A DNA stretch of 64,000 nt from NCBI GenBank assembly GCA_037954235.1, contig JBBMOA010000012.1, positions 7,967,644 to 8,031,643 of the forward strand, written 5' to 3'. This stretch comes from Aulostomus chinensis. Lineage: Eukaryota > Chordata > Actinopteri > Syngnathiformes > Aulostomidae. Each line of letters starts with the position of its first letter. The stretch's first letter is position 1. Of this stretch, positions 33,077-46,260 are shown piece by piece. The notes beneath the pieces are model-generated. The model did not search any database. It saw only the letters and a list, made by a program, of their open reading frames with translations, and was not told where the DNA came from. A program made the position numbers and the translations under genes.

Positions 33077-35247
33077 GCATACACTTCCCTCCACACCCTG
33101 TACTTTGTCATGTAATTCAGCTGAAGAAGCGCTGAGAGTTTATTGAGAAAACATCAATCATTGGCCTGTCAGTTTAGGAGCACTTTTATTACTTTGCAAA
33201 AACAGACTTACAAACCATTCTTTAAATGGATTTTATGTTAAATGTCTACCATATGTATGGCTAAATAAAATAAAATGTTACAAATGAATTCATTCTTACT
33301 CAATTTTTTAAAATTCAATTTTTATGAGACATCGTCAACTATCTTCATTTTAAAAAGTCGTCATAAAGCTTAAGGGCCATTTAAAGACAACTTTATCAAG
33401 ACGTATGGGAACTAGGATGATTGAACTGTTTATGATGCCACTGCAGTGAAATGAATGAGAAACATGATAAATGAGAATTTTTGTTTTTGATTACAGACGT
33501 TATAACTGTTCCATGTCAAATATGTCAAATACTCTCATCCAAACTTCCCCCATTTATAATGGTTTTGTTGACTAAACTGCTGAACAAACGTCAGCGGGGA
33601 ATCCTTTGCTCTGCCACCTGACTGTCAATCATCCAGGGCCGTCCTACATGACCCTACCTGCTGCTACTGTCCCATGCTACCCATAGTGACCATACCAGGC
33701 ATACCAGAGCCACAGAGGGACATTCCTGGACCATTGACTCAGATCCTTTTTGTGTTTTGTTTTTACTCGAAGCTGTCACTGAAGCCATGTTTCCACTGAG
33801 AATTAAAACAACTAAAGGAGGGTTTCCTGCCAGAGACGTGGAGTCAAAAGGAGCAGGATGCAAGTGTGCAAACAAGAGCGGGACGACTGTTGTGTTTGAA
33901 GTTTTTTTTTTTTTCCCCCACTGCTAAAATATTCCAAGATTATTATCATGTAAAAAAAAAAAAAGAAAAGAAAAAAAAGAATGCATTAAGGTAGGACTTT
34001 TCTCATTTCCCTGTATTTGTTAGAAATGCAGGATTTATCACCGTATAGACAGAACTGTGTATTCATCAGTAAGGAGGCCTTTTCAGAAATTAATTCTCAT
34101 GTTCACGTGATGACTATTTCACATACCAACTTTTGATCATATTTAATTTGAACCCAAACATGGTGTACGTAAAGTATGTAGCTATTTACATTCCTTCTCC
34201 AGACGCCAGCTAAAGTCAAACAGCATTTATAGTGAAAACAAATGGAGGAAAGCATTGAAAGTAATAGATAAACTATGCTTATAGTTTTCTAAAATACAGT
34301 TTTATGAAATTCTGATGGTTTAAATGAAAATATGTGCAGCATGCGCGTTTCCACATGGTAAACACTGCAAGCTGACTCATATTTGCAGGAAGAACAAAGT
34401 CTTCCATTGTATGAGATCAGACATTGTGCCGTTTTTGATAATAAAACGAGGCTGCAACAAAGTGTTTGTGATGGTTACTTCACAACAATTTATCTTCCAT
34501 TGCCACGATTTGTCCCTAACCTTAACCAAACCATGCCATGCATACTTGACAGATATAGCACTGCACATAACTTGGGTCTTTGCAGAATTGCTCAACTTTC
34601 TTTTCTGGGAATACGGTTGAAATGTCAGTTTAGCCGCAGCTTGCTTCTTGGTAATTTCTGTCTCTTTGGCAAGAGAACTAATCAAAAAGAGGAAATAAAT
34701 CAACTCAATTAATGTTGTTTTGAAAATGAGAATAAAGTTAAAGTGTAGTATATACATTTATCATTTGACTAATTACTGGAAACTGTAAATGATTCATACA
34801 GCTTAGAACAGCAATTTTTTGGTATATAATTACCATTAATTAGTGCAAACTCAAGACCTTCTAGTTCAGGGTTTTCCACCACCTAAGGTGGTAAAGGTAT
34901 TTTATTATATATTATATATGCAAGAAAAATGTGTGGACAACAGACAACAGAAAAATATGCACAAATACAACGTGCAGATTGATGTTGGGGCTGAGCAGCC
35001 CCGATGCAGCATTTCGGTTTGATAACAAAATTGGTCGAGAAATGAAATGTTGTATTTTGACACAGGAATCAATTTAAATTTTCTGAATTTTCAGAGATGG
35101 TGGCTGCAAGGACGGCCTATCAGTTAGCTGCACAGCTCCTGATTTTGTGTACCAAGTATTTCTGATGCTGCTGAGGCCAAAAAGCATAACATATGTGGGA
35201 AGATGAGAGAGACACTGTCAATAATAGCCACAAGCCCATGTCCTCTG

Positions 35248-35250
<3 letters not shown>

Positions 35251-35289
<39 letters not shown>

Positions 35290-35302
35290 AAGAAAGAGAG
35301 AG
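35251..35302. repeat. (TG)n-(AG)n compound microsatellite
   Basis: Fifteen TG units followed by an imperfect GA/GAAA stretch. Confidence 0.94.
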
Positions 35303-36242
35303 TACAAGAGTGTAATCTGAGGGATAACATGGTGCTTACCCAGCTGATCCCCCACCTCCCCGGGTCATGACAGGTTGACACCCATCATTCTTCACATTAA
35401 CTTTGCCTAATTGGCAGGTAATTCCTTGCCCCCCTACTGACCTTCCACTGTCTCCCCATTCTTATTGTACTCAGCCCCTACAGTCTGGGGCTTTTTCCAC
35501 CAAACTAACCAGGCTCCCTGCAGTCAGAGAGCCTCCCAGTAGGATGTCTTGTCCAGGACCAGAAGCTCAGTGGGTTCTCTCACTGTAACCTGGGGAAGTG
35601 AAGTTGGGAGCTTCCTTTGTGATAATGACCCCCATGCGGTGAAACTTTCTACAAGGCTGACAGGAGTGCCGGCCCCAAATAGACTCAGCCTGTCAGCACC
35701 AGCTGCCCACCCATCTTTTTCCAAGCACATCTCCCAGTAATGGGGAAAACAGTTACATTCACACCGATTTAATGAGCCCCTGATATCTTTATAATTACAT
35801 ATATAGAGAGAATAACGGTCAGTGGAGAAGCTGGTTTTGTACTAGTGTGATGGAAACTTTCAAGTTTCAATCCAAAGGCCCAGCAGAAAGACAAGTTACT
35901 CATTTTATTGTGAAAACACTCAAAGGCTTTAATTGACTGACACGTGTCAACATGCACACTCTCCAAACCCTCAGCAGCCAAAGATTGCTGCTATTTCTTC
36001 TCCATCTCTCCATCCCACAAGCATACAATGACACAAATTCAAGCTATACTGTAACTCTCATGTTGCCCTGACAGTGATTGACAGGTGCTTGCAGAACTGC
36101 TCTGCAAATTCAGACATAAGACATATGGAAGTCCCGCCCTCCTGTCATGTCCACCTTCCCATGAGTCCTTTGTGGATGAGGTGGAGGTGGCAGGAGCAGT
36201 CAGGAGCATGTCAGAGCAACAGGAAGAAGCTAACATGCCTGG

Positions 36243-36333
<91 letters not shown>
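36243..36333. repeat. (CT)n-(CA)n compound microsatellite
   Basis: About 25 bp of CT followed by about 65 bp of CA, then a short CT remnant. Confidence 0.96.
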
Positions 36334-36334
<1 letters not shown>

Positions 36335-37227
36335 TCTCTCTCTACAGAAACAACCCTCTAAGAGTCTCGCTGTCAACCCCCCTGTGAGTGTGTCAGCTGT
36401 CATTAAATTCCCAGACTTCCAGCGAGCAGGGGAGCTTCCCCTCGCTCCCACACACTCACAGGTGACTCTCACTGGGGCTCTATGCTGGGAATGCCAAACT
36501 CTCTGCTGGAAGTCTCTACCCAATCATCACAGCCAGTCAGACATGAAAGTGAAACTAACCCAACGATTTTTTAATGATGATTATTAATGTGATCAAACAA
36601 CACATTCAAGGATAATGAAAAAAATGCTATGTATGTGTGCATGTTAATGGTGTCATTATGCCTTTATTATCTGTGTGTCCTCACATCACATTTTTCTACT
36701 TGCATTGTGAATGATTTACTAATAGCTGATTAAAAGAAAAGCAGCTTTGGGGCAAACAATGAGCCACTACACCAGCTTCAGTGCATCTTGACACAGATGC
36801 TAAAGGCCTCTTAACGTGTACTGGAGTGGTACACACCATTCTTCCAAAAAAAAAAAAAAAAAAAGCAAAAACCTTGATTCCCGAATTGTGAGAATCCCAC
36901 CGTCAGACATGTTCTTTTTTATTTTTAGTGTATACCACACATGCTCTTGCACACTTGTCAGTTGCCAGTTGAGCAGTCAGTGACTGAAGCGCCGACATCA
37001 GCATATCCAGAATCCAGATCAACTGGGCGGTAGCATTTTGAATGAATGGATCTTAATTGTACTAGTACACCTCTGCATGTTTCTCCACTCGTTTCTTCAG
37101 GCTTTTCCTTCTTCATTTCTCACCAGTCTGTAGGTGAAATGCTTGTAAGTTTGTCAGTATAAATACAGCACACATGCACACATTTAGGTTTGCGTCTGTA
37201 TATGTATGTGGTGTAAGTGATAGTTTA

Positions 37228-37230
<3 letters not shown>

Positions 37231-37279
<49 letters not shown>
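37231..37279. repeat. (GT)n microsatellite
   Basis: About 24 GT units, uninterrupted. Confidence 0.96.
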
Positions 37280-37280
<1 letters not shown>

Positions 37281-38006
37281 TGAGATGAGGAATGCGTGTG
37301 TGATATAAAGGCACTCTGCTCCAGCTACAATGGCGTCTTTGACAAGCAGTTGAAGGGAAGGCTTTGTTTGGTAACACCACACAGTGTTGTGAATGCCCGA
37401 CATAGCTGCCATTCCTCTCTCTATGGCCTCCGCCAGGCTGCTGGCTTATCAGGGATTCCTCTCCATTCTATCTGCCTACGCACACCCCTCCATAAGTGTG
37501 TGGCTGTATGTGTAAGTGAGGGAAAGAGTTTGTAAAGTAGAGTTGCTAACACCAAGGAAATGCAAATGAGCTCAGAAGGAGAATCGAGCCTTTGTGAGGT
37601 TACGTACTGTATCACCACTGAAGTGGACCCATGTTGCTCCTTTGGATTTCAAGAGTACCCGTTTAATTCTGTAATATCATACAAGATCTTTTCAAGTGGA
37701 TTCTTTCCATCCAGAGATAGAGATTAGTATCAGAGCTGTTGGGGACTGGACTTGGGACTTTAATGTAAAGATGTCAGACTAACTTGGGACTTCAGAAACA
37801 ATGATATTGAGCTCCATTACTTCCAATCTCAAGGCAGAATGCAGGTGAAGGCCTGGGGCAGGGGAGGTAGAGGAGGCCGAGCTGAGGCTTTTTGGATTTC
37901 CTAGAGCTTGGATATCATTGTCTTGGTGATACGAATGATGACAGTGGCGATACTGATCACAGCAGTGAATCACAGCCCAGAGGAGGCATACGCAGGCACA
38001 CTGTCA

Positions 38007-38025
38007 TAGCGCCACCTGGTGGCCA
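38007..38025 (-). promoter_or_regulatory. Strong CTCF-like motif
   Basis: On the minus strand the sequence reads TGGCCACCAGGTGGCGCTA, which matches the canonical CTCF core (CCACNAGGTGGCGC) at essentially every informative position. It lies in the vgll3-ccdc138 interval, 14.8 kb past the vgll3 stop. Occupancy is inferred. Some copies of this word in fish are part of dispersed repeats. Confidence 0.5.
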
Positions 38026-39749
38026 TAAGAAATGACTTTTTTAACACTTTGATACTTATAGGTCAACCAGATCCATCTAAACCGTAATCAGGAACACCTT
38101 AAAACTAGCCGATGGGTTTCTGAGCAGACAGAGATTTTGTAGTGTTGATGAGGTGAGGTGATGAGGCATCCAATTTTGTAGTCCCTGGACTCCACATTGT
38201 CAGATCTTATCCAAGAAGAGAAATGTTGCTTATTTAACCTTCTGCTGATCAATAGCTCAAATTGCGGTGGCTGGTAATGTATCCTGTATCTTTAAAGAAG
38301 CCACATTTGAACCAGTGCTCAGTCTGCTCAGTAAGTATGTCCCAAAGTCACTACTCAGCTTGCTAATAGACAGATTTCTCCTTTTTTTCTTGATTACCAG
38401 AATTACTAACTTGAACACTTGAAACACTTGGAAAGGCCTGCAGTCTGGTTTTAGGCCTTTCCATGGTTCGCAAACCATTTGTGGTGGAAGATAAAATCAA
38501 AGTTTTTGGTCGTGCAACATTTTTCATTTAAAAAAAACTGCAATTACAGTATGTTCATGCTAATATACATTGTGTACTGCTGGGAAGTGGCAGGTCTGAG
38601 TTACTCCTCTCACACTCTGTCTTTTGGGAACACTTGAGTTCTTTGATATTGGTGTACCCTATTTCATCACACTCTTCCACATCCTCCTTTAGAGCGAAAG
38701 ATAAACACACACTCACATGCACGCAGTTATAGTGATATTATGAACATGCACAGTTCATGTCTCCCAGGAGCCTCTTGCATTTGAATTGTAGCCATTCCAT
38801 AATATTCGCCAGCACTGCTGTGGGAATGTTAACACAAACTAATTAGCCTCACACCGGCCTCTGTATCTCTCTGTGTGAGTGCCAATGGCAGTGGTCTTTT
38901 CTCGGATTGTCTAACGGAGTGAATTAGTGAGTGTAATGTCAAATGGGTGTGCAAGTGAACTGCATCTAAAAGCAAAAAAAAAAAAAAGAAGGTTTTCTGT
39001 AAGGTGTCGTTGGAAGTGGGCCCAGACTTGTTTGTGCATACACTGGGGAGTGTTGTGTAGTCTCAAACTGAAAATGAGGTCAATCGTACTGGACAGACCG
39101 TTTATTTCCCAATATTAAGCATCTGGCCTGCTGCCTCACACACATTCCACTACATCCAGACAGACTCTCAGAAGCGGGAATTAAAAGGCATTGGAGTTGT
39201 TAAAACATGACATTCCCAAAAAAGGGCTGCTAGGCCCCGAGACTAGCCAGAAACATCCCACATGACACAATCCTGCAGGAATTACAGCACCGCCAGGGTC
39301 GCTGACGAAGGTCCTCTTATAGATACAGTCTCTCTGTTACCATCCTCTTGCTATTTCTGTCCTCTGTCATCATTCTCCCTCATTTATTGGAGGATCCTTA
39401 TCCCTGATTATCACTGTTTCATAAACTTGGAGTTTCGGGGCCACTCTCAAGGGCACCTCACTTGTAGTAATGGGCTCATCTGCTCACTGACTTTCCCGCC
39501 CCCCATGTGTCGTACAGTAGCTGTCCAGGGAGCAAACGTGTACATCCTTTCGTCACAGACTTTTCTAGACTCTGAGCTGCTGATGCCACTGGTATCTCAA
39601 CCTGATATCACACTGAACTGTCAACATTGTTCCGCAAGAACATTGCATGTTCTATCTTCAGTCTGATATTGGCCCCACTTGACATGATTTCCATGGGGGA
39701 GCCAGAGGCACTATTTTTTGATTTGTCTGTATGACCTATTTCTTATTAA

Positions 39750-39975
39750 CGTGCTATCTCTAGAATGCCTCAAAGGAATTTCTTCAAATTTGGCTGAAAC
39801 GTTTACTGGGAAACAGAAAGCTTTTGGTTGCCAGAGGTCACTGTCACTGCGCATGAACAAGACATCTCTTGAAAGCCTTTAGGAAATCTCACAAAGTACA
39901 GTACAAACTGTGACTCAAAAAAAACTCGTAGAGGTCCGAGGTCAAGGTCTCTGTAACAGGCATACGTTTATGGAG
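39750..39975 (+). repeat. Degenerate teleost dispersed repeat with GGTCA half-sites
   Basis: The run from ATTAACGTGCTATCTCTAGA through GGAATTTCTTCAAATTTGGC to AGAGGTCACTGTCACTG and GGTCAAGGTCTCTG follows, in order, a text I have met many times in teleost non-coding DNA. I cannot name the family. A second fragment lies at 59955-60025. Confidence 0.5.
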
Positions 39976-40336
39976 TATTTCTACTTCTACCAAGAAAACA
40001 CTTCCATGTCATACTACTAGAGTAATCAGTCAACTCTTGGAATTTGGTCAGTGACCAACTACCTTAAAGTAGCAAAAACAAAAGTAGGAGTCGGAGAGCC
40101 GACACAGATTGTTAACCGAACATACATGTCTTTGATAGAGGAGGAGACTTGAACACCTGGAGGAAACCCCCAAAGACACGGGAAAAAAGTGCAAACTGAG
40201 TCATTTTTGAACACTCGTTTCCAGTAAACTGACCACTACTTTCTAAACCTATTGACCCAAAATCAATAGGGCCATCACACATGCAGTTCCCAATGAACTT
40301 GCTGTACGTCTGGTTTCTGTCCCCAGATGAGACATA

Positions 40337-40340
<4 letters not shown>

Positions 40341-40382
<42 letters not shown>
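40341..40382. repeat. (CA)n microsatellite
   Basis: About 21 CA units, uninterrupted. Confidence 0.96.
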
Positions 40383-40383
<1 letters not shown>

Positions 40384-41752
40384 AATGCACACAAGCATGC
40401 ACATAGTTGTAAACACACACACACGCAATCAGAGGAATGCAGTATTGTGAGTGGGAGTTGAGGTCAGAAGTCACTGTCAGGGAATGTGTTAATGTATTCA
40501 GTGCCTATAGTGTCCGACTCAATTTGTGTGACAGTATGTCGATTCATCCTGCCACCACAGAGAACTCCTGGCATCAAAAACTGAATTTGATGCCACCAAT
40601 GAGACCCTTTCTGAATTTTTTTCAGGGAATGATAAGATGGCAGTCATATCTCCTTGAGGCTGCACATACTTGTAATCATTCTTTCAACTTAAGTGACGTA
40701 AACCGGCTTTAAAAAAATCGCATGCAAAAAGTGATTACACAAATAACTGAACATCGTAATCATCAACAGCAATTTCAGAGGACACAAATCCCATTCAACC
40801 TCTCCCTGTATATTTCATCTAACAGGCAAATTACACGCAGGAATGTAAATGATTTCCTTTGTAATGTGGGTAATACTCTACTGCAGGCCTATGAAGTCTG
40901 AATGATTACACTATAATTAGTTAATTACAGGCCTGTTCTGCTGCTGCTAATGAATGTCACACAATGTCATGCTTCTTAATTCTGCTAAAACTGAGATGCT
41001 GGTCATCGGCCGCCTTCTTTAAACTCTCAAAATAGCTCAAATGTCTTTTTTTTTTGTGCTCGTTTTTGCTGAGGTGTAAAACAATGGATGTGGTGTTTTG
41101 CGCATCCCATAACTCTTGTGAAATGATTCATTTCACTGTCACAATGTCATTAATTTGATAACACATTTAAGCCTCACCTGTTTGTGCTATCAAGAAGTTG
41201 CAAGCTCGGTCAGCACAAGGTGTGCGTGCTCTTCCCATAGATCACGCTCAGTATGCATCCTCCAAGCAGCACGGAAATGTCGGAAATGAGATTTCAGAGC
41301 CACCTGAGCAGAAAACAGGCAAAAAGACAAAAGAGAGGTCTTACTGACAACATTTTGGAAGATTATCATTAAAAATATGTATAAACACATATTGTAACCA
41401 AAACATTAAAGGGACAACCTATACGGCGTCATCAAGATTAGCTGTGCTAGACGATGAAAGAAGAGAATACGGCTCATATACTTTGCCTGATTGTGCTGAA
41501 GCAGACAAAACTTTCTGTTTTTAAACCAACTGAAAAGAACACAGAGCGAAACCCTGTGCATCGTGCCAAGATATGGCAGTGCTTCAGATCATTTTTCTTG
41601 ATTGTATTCTGGATGGTTTGCATCTCAATAGCGATCGTTTCCTTTGTAATACAGAAAAAGAGCAGGAACACAGAGTGAAAGCACTCCTTTATATTAACAA
41701 GAATACATTAGTATATTAGAAAATTCATTTCATTGAGAAACATTATTCAAAA

Positions 41753-42148
41753 GGACACAAACATCCATCCATTTTCTTTCGCTTATCCTGTTAAGGGACG
41801 GGGGGGGGGGGGCTGGAGCCTATGCCAGCGGCTTTCGGGCAAGAGGCCGGGTTCACCCTGGACAGGTCACCAGTCCATCACAGGGCCAACACATATAGAC
41901 AGACAACCATTCACACTCACAGCCACACCTACAGTCAATTTAGAGTATCAATCAGCCTCGTCCCCTCTTGATGTCTTTGGACTGTGGGAGAAAGCCGGAG
42001 TACCAGAGAGAACCCACACAGGAACAGGGAGAACATGGAGACTCACACAGAAAGACCCTGTGCTCCAGCTGGGGCTCAAACCCAGAACCTTCTTGCTGTG
42101 AGGCGACAGTGCTGACCACTGCTCCACCGTGCCGCCCGGACACAAACA
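41753..42148 (-). mobile_element. tRNA-like SINE, copy 3, with 11-bp target-site duplication
   Basis: GGACACAAACA flanks the element at 41753-41763 and 42138-42148. Read on the minus strand it has the head GCGGCACGGTGGAGCAGTGG, a B-box-like GGTTTGAGCCC (42072-42082), the shared body, a variable homopolymer (G12 on the plus strand near 41801-41812) and the end AAGAAAATGGATGGATG. It is the most complete of the three copies. The 122-codon frame across it is an artefact of the repeat. Confidence 0.9.
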
Positions 42149-44438
42149 CGTTATCCTAAATTTGACAACCCTATTGGTACTCGAAGGTGGTTGAATCATT
42201 CAACGCTCGACCACGTGGAACACTTTTTCCACTACATTTATGTTCAAAGATAGAATGAGAAATGAGGAAACTGATCACTAAAGACCTCTGATTTATTAAA
42301 ATGTTAACTATAACCAATCAATAATCTCTCAGAGTGACATTTCTCTGTCACAATTTATTCACCATTACTCTCACCTTCTTAACCACAATCAGAAAATTTC
42401 ATTTGGATTTCAGCACCAGAATAATTAAAATCGCCTAATTTAAAAGTCTAATTAAACTCTGAACCACTTGAATAATTCAAAACATTTCATATATTACTCT
42501 TACTAAAAAGAGGGATTTCCAGGACTTTCCCATGAAGAGAATTTACTGTACTTTACTTTTCCTCCTCCCAGTTTCCAAAGCCCCCAAAGGCCTCGCACTG
42601 TAACGTAAGGGGTAAACATTAAAATATTCATGTATCAATTAAACCTGCAGAAATGAATCTAATAAATATAGCCTGACAAAGCAATTATGGCAAAGTTATT
42701 ATGAGGATAAATCTGAGCTTTTGCGGTAAAGTTAATTGCACAAGAAGTTTGACTGATAAAATATATGATCGTGGACCGGGAATAGTAGAACTGGTACCTC
42801 TTGCAGTTTGGTTCAGATCAGCATAGCGACTGGTCTCACTCCCCTTTCTCCTTCTCCAGGTGAAGTTATAGTCTGGACCCCTACCGGGAACAGTTTGCTT
42901 TCGGAGACCCTGCCACGGGCTGTTGCCCTCAGAGTTACAAGGATTCTCAGGAAAGGGGGTGGTGTGCCATTAAATTGGCCATTATCATCATACATACCAC
43001 ATAAAGGCAATTAATTGGCTACTAAAACTATAGTATCAGCTGTTTAAGAAGCTTTAACACCCATTTTATGTGAAGTGGGTTGAAGGGGCCGTTATCCCCC
43101 GTGTTTTCAAAATTACCGGCTTTAACAGACAAAAAGGCACACACACAAAATCCATATATGATGAGTCAATGAAATTTTTGGATGCTGCAGCACCAAAAAA
43201 GAAAAAGAAAAAAGAAAGCCATGACTGGTTAGGGTCAACACATGGTGGTTTTGGTGGAATTGCACTGGTGTGATGTGTTGGTGTTTCTCATTTGCTCATA
43301 ACACCACCAATGATGCCGTCAGGTCCAGACTGATTCCAAAATCGAAATGGATTTTACCGTCACATCAAATTTGATCACAGACAGATAAACTTACACCAGG
43401 AAGCGACATGTTCAGGGTTTTTAAAAGACAAATTTCATTGCCTCTGCAGGTTCATGTTTGAAGTTTTTACACTTAGGATTTTGCACTCGGGTGGGCAAAA
43501 AAAAAAAGGAGAGGGGATGGTCTTTTCACATGGTTTGGGGGTCCGTAGACACGTCAAGGTTGCATGTTTGTGTTGAAAAAAATGTGTTCTTTGCAATACA
43601 GATAAACTTAGGTTCGACTGAAAAGCATATCCAGCATTTTCCACGAGATTCCTCTTCAACAGGCCCCTGTGCATAAACAGATGTGACTGTCATCTTATAT
43701 GTAAGAATTGAGTACAAATTAATCTAAATGTCAGTCTTAGGTATTATAGATACATTCTACCAAAGTGCCTGAGAGCAAAGAAATACAAGTGTCCCCCTCT
43801 ATTAATCAAACCCTGGCTGTTACGTCTGGGAAAAACGTGAAACAGATAACTCCAAGAGACTAAACAGGAGCCATAATCCTAAATCAAAGCTTTTTTTTTT
43901 AAAATTTGAGGCCATATTGCAGCTTGCCCTCATATGTATCCGGCTAACCAACTAGGCTTCACATTTTACAGGCTTATCATATTATGTTCAAAAATACCTT
44001 TAATATAGAAAAACTCGTAAAGCACTGCACGTGCCCAGGGAGGCTACAGCTTCTTCGGGCTCTAAGGCAGAGTAATTGCTCTGGGGCCCCCCTGAACCCC
44101 CAGATCTGCCCTTACAGCTCGCATTAGCATACATAATACCGCTCTGTGGACTCAAAGAGATATGCCAATTGAAAAGCAATAATTTTCACAGCAGAGCACT
44201 GCCACAGCCACTTTAATTGAGTGTGAGAGTGCTTGCATGTGCGTGTGTGTTGTTGTTGTTGTTTTTTTTCCATCACAAGACAGGAGATAATTGCTTTAGC
44301 AATGCAACATAAGAGTATGTTGTTAATTCAATGATGGGACTTGATTGCTTTTGTCTGTGTGCATCCCATGGGTTGCGCGTGTTTGTCAGAAAACAGGAGG
44401 TTCAGATGATAAGTGGCTTCATCCATTTACTGTCTGCT

Positions 44439-44472
<34 letters not shown>

Positions 44473-44505
44473 TGCATGCGCACACATGCGCGCACCCACA
44501 CACAT
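44439..44505. repeat. Imperfect (CA)n tract with a CATGCATGCG core
   Basis: CA units change to alternating CG/CA/TG steps, giving about 65 bp of alternating purine-pyrimidine sequence that is favourable for Z-DNA. Confidence 0.92.
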
Positions 44506-45219
44506 AAGAAAATAAAGAGCACCTGGTATAGAGATGGCTATAGTTAACACACAGCATACTGTTCAGGCAATCCCATTCACTTCTTGACCTTTAACCTGAC
44601 CTCTGACCTGATCATAACTGAAATCTACACACATACATGAACGCACACTAGTGATGGTTTGTTTCCTTTTGGCGCAAGTACGTCTGACGGAACCTTTATG
44701 ACCAATTAATAGCAATTTCCATACAAAGTGGACAAAGCAAATAACTCTCTAATGAAGATCAGTGTTCGAATGATTTCTCTCATCATCAGCGAAACTCTGC
44801 AGGGACAAACCTGATTGATTCGAGGGAATGAGTGTTAACGGCAGTGGCTGCTAATTAGCCAAAAAGAGAAAGGGGGCATCAATCTTAAGGTCTGGTTGTA
44901 GAGCATTCATTTCTAGAGTGCACTTGGCTCTGCCTGCCACATGTCATAGCTTAATACTACACAGTGAGCTGGAGAGGGACTGAGAGTGCAGCAAGGTTAA
45001 CTATAGATGTCACTTTATCATTTCTAGTTGATCCCTGTGGCGCCGAAAGGTGTCTGCATCTCTAAATAGGGAGTTTGTGGTCCACTAATAACATTACAAA
45101 AGTTGCCAAAGTATCGTTACGATTAAACAATTGAACTGCAAATGAAGTGATCATTTTTGTTCATTCAGTTCAGTTCAGGGATATATGTAGCCCCAGAGGG
45201 AACACTGAAAGAAATGCAA

Positions 45220-45287
45220 AATAATAATAATAATAATAACCATAATGATCATAATAATCATAATAATAATAATAATCACAATAATAT
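45220..45287. repeat. Imperfect (ATA)n trinucleotide repeat
   Basis: About 68 bp of AAT/ATA units with CC, GATC and CAC interruptions. Confidence 0.93.
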
Positions 45288-46260
45288 GTACTTTTGAGGG
45301 TTTTCATGTATTGTGTAGTGTATGAAAAAAGAAAACAAAAGATGAAAACACATGACAAAACTGTCACAGACTCACAGGAGCTTCTTTTTTCACCATCAGT
45401 TCATTTCTCTCTCCATTTCCCCTTTGGTGCTCTGTAGGGAAGAGTAGTTTTTACTGCTTCCAATAAGCTTATTGAACTGTAGCATCTTTATGGTATTCAC
45501 AACAGGATGATTTTCCTAGTAATAACAGTAATTTCACCGAAATACAGGGCTTATGTTTGCAATAAGATGAAAATATTTCAAGAAAAACATGCAGAAAAGC
45601 ATATGGATCAGCCTTCTGTGTGAGAATGAGATGTTTTGCAGTCAAAATCCAGTTGTTGGCCTGGTTCCACACTGGGTTGACTGGGTGCTGGTTGGCTACA
45701 ATCCAGTAAAACCACAGAGTTTCATATCCAGTCTGTTTCAAACTATTACTCACGATGAGGCACTGACACTCACTGGATTTTTGGTGTAACTACAATGTGC
45801 CTGATTGAAAATGATACTCTGTCTGACAGAAAAAATAAATAGCTGGCCTCAGGACATCAAAAACGGAAATTAGCTGAATTATGCTCATTTATAAAAACCC
45901 AATCAATGTAGGTTTTAGTGAAAATTACTTACCCTGGAGGTTAAGCAACTCTCCCATTTGTCAAAATTAAAGTGCAAAGCAGACTAAACATACTGTATAG
46001 GCATGTGTGTTATATTTCCCACAAAACAATGGAAAATTAAACAAAGTATCAATGCCAAATCGCAACCCTGTTTATCGAATAATGTATTTTAAATTTGACT
46101 CATTGGCTAAATATTGAAATTATAAATCAGTAATTGAAAATGTCAATAATTTGAATTATTAAGGGCTCTGTGTATTTTGACCTGAAGAAAAATACATATA
46201 GAAATGAAATCAACTCAGAGGAAGCTTTAGGGTCACATGTTAAGATGTATTAATCCGCCA

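Larger units (their letters stand above)
29980..41752. other. Intergenic DNA downstream of vgll3, part 2
   Basis: Nearly 12 kb with no recognised gene. It holds seven microsatellites, a tandem pair of a 12-bp unit at 29998-30021, a CTCF-like site at 38007-38025, a degenerate dispersed repeat at 39750-39975 and several exon-like or small-ORF candidates reported as findings (31534-31728 minus, 32049-32106 plus, 41190-41303 minus). The 34400-34750 stretch has open frames on both strands and words such as CCTAACCTTAACCAAACCAT that recur in fish genomes, so it is probably old repeat. Confidence 0.55.
42149..46260. other. Intergenic DNA upstream of ccdc138
   Basis: No gene was recognised with confidence. 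It includes a (CA)n tract and an (ATA)n tract. An exon-like segment at 45933-45983 on the minus strand is discussed as a finding. Segments at 42840-43010 and 43435-43680 are open on both strands without resemblance to a family. Confidence 0.55.

Noticed and set aside
34377..34757. Open frames of 98-126 codons on both strands
   Set aside because: Both strands are open over the same stretch and contain fish-repeat-like words; no domain resemblance was seen.
39262..39666. 134-codon open frame on the plus strand
   Set aside because: It is the longest unexplained frame in the desert, but it shows no domain, no clear signal or coding bias and no splice context. Kept as unsupported.
42808..43014. 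Possible plus-strand exon after CTTCTCCAG at 42.86 kb
   Set aside because: The acceptor looks good, but both strands are open over the same stretch, there is no partner exon and no recognised peptide.
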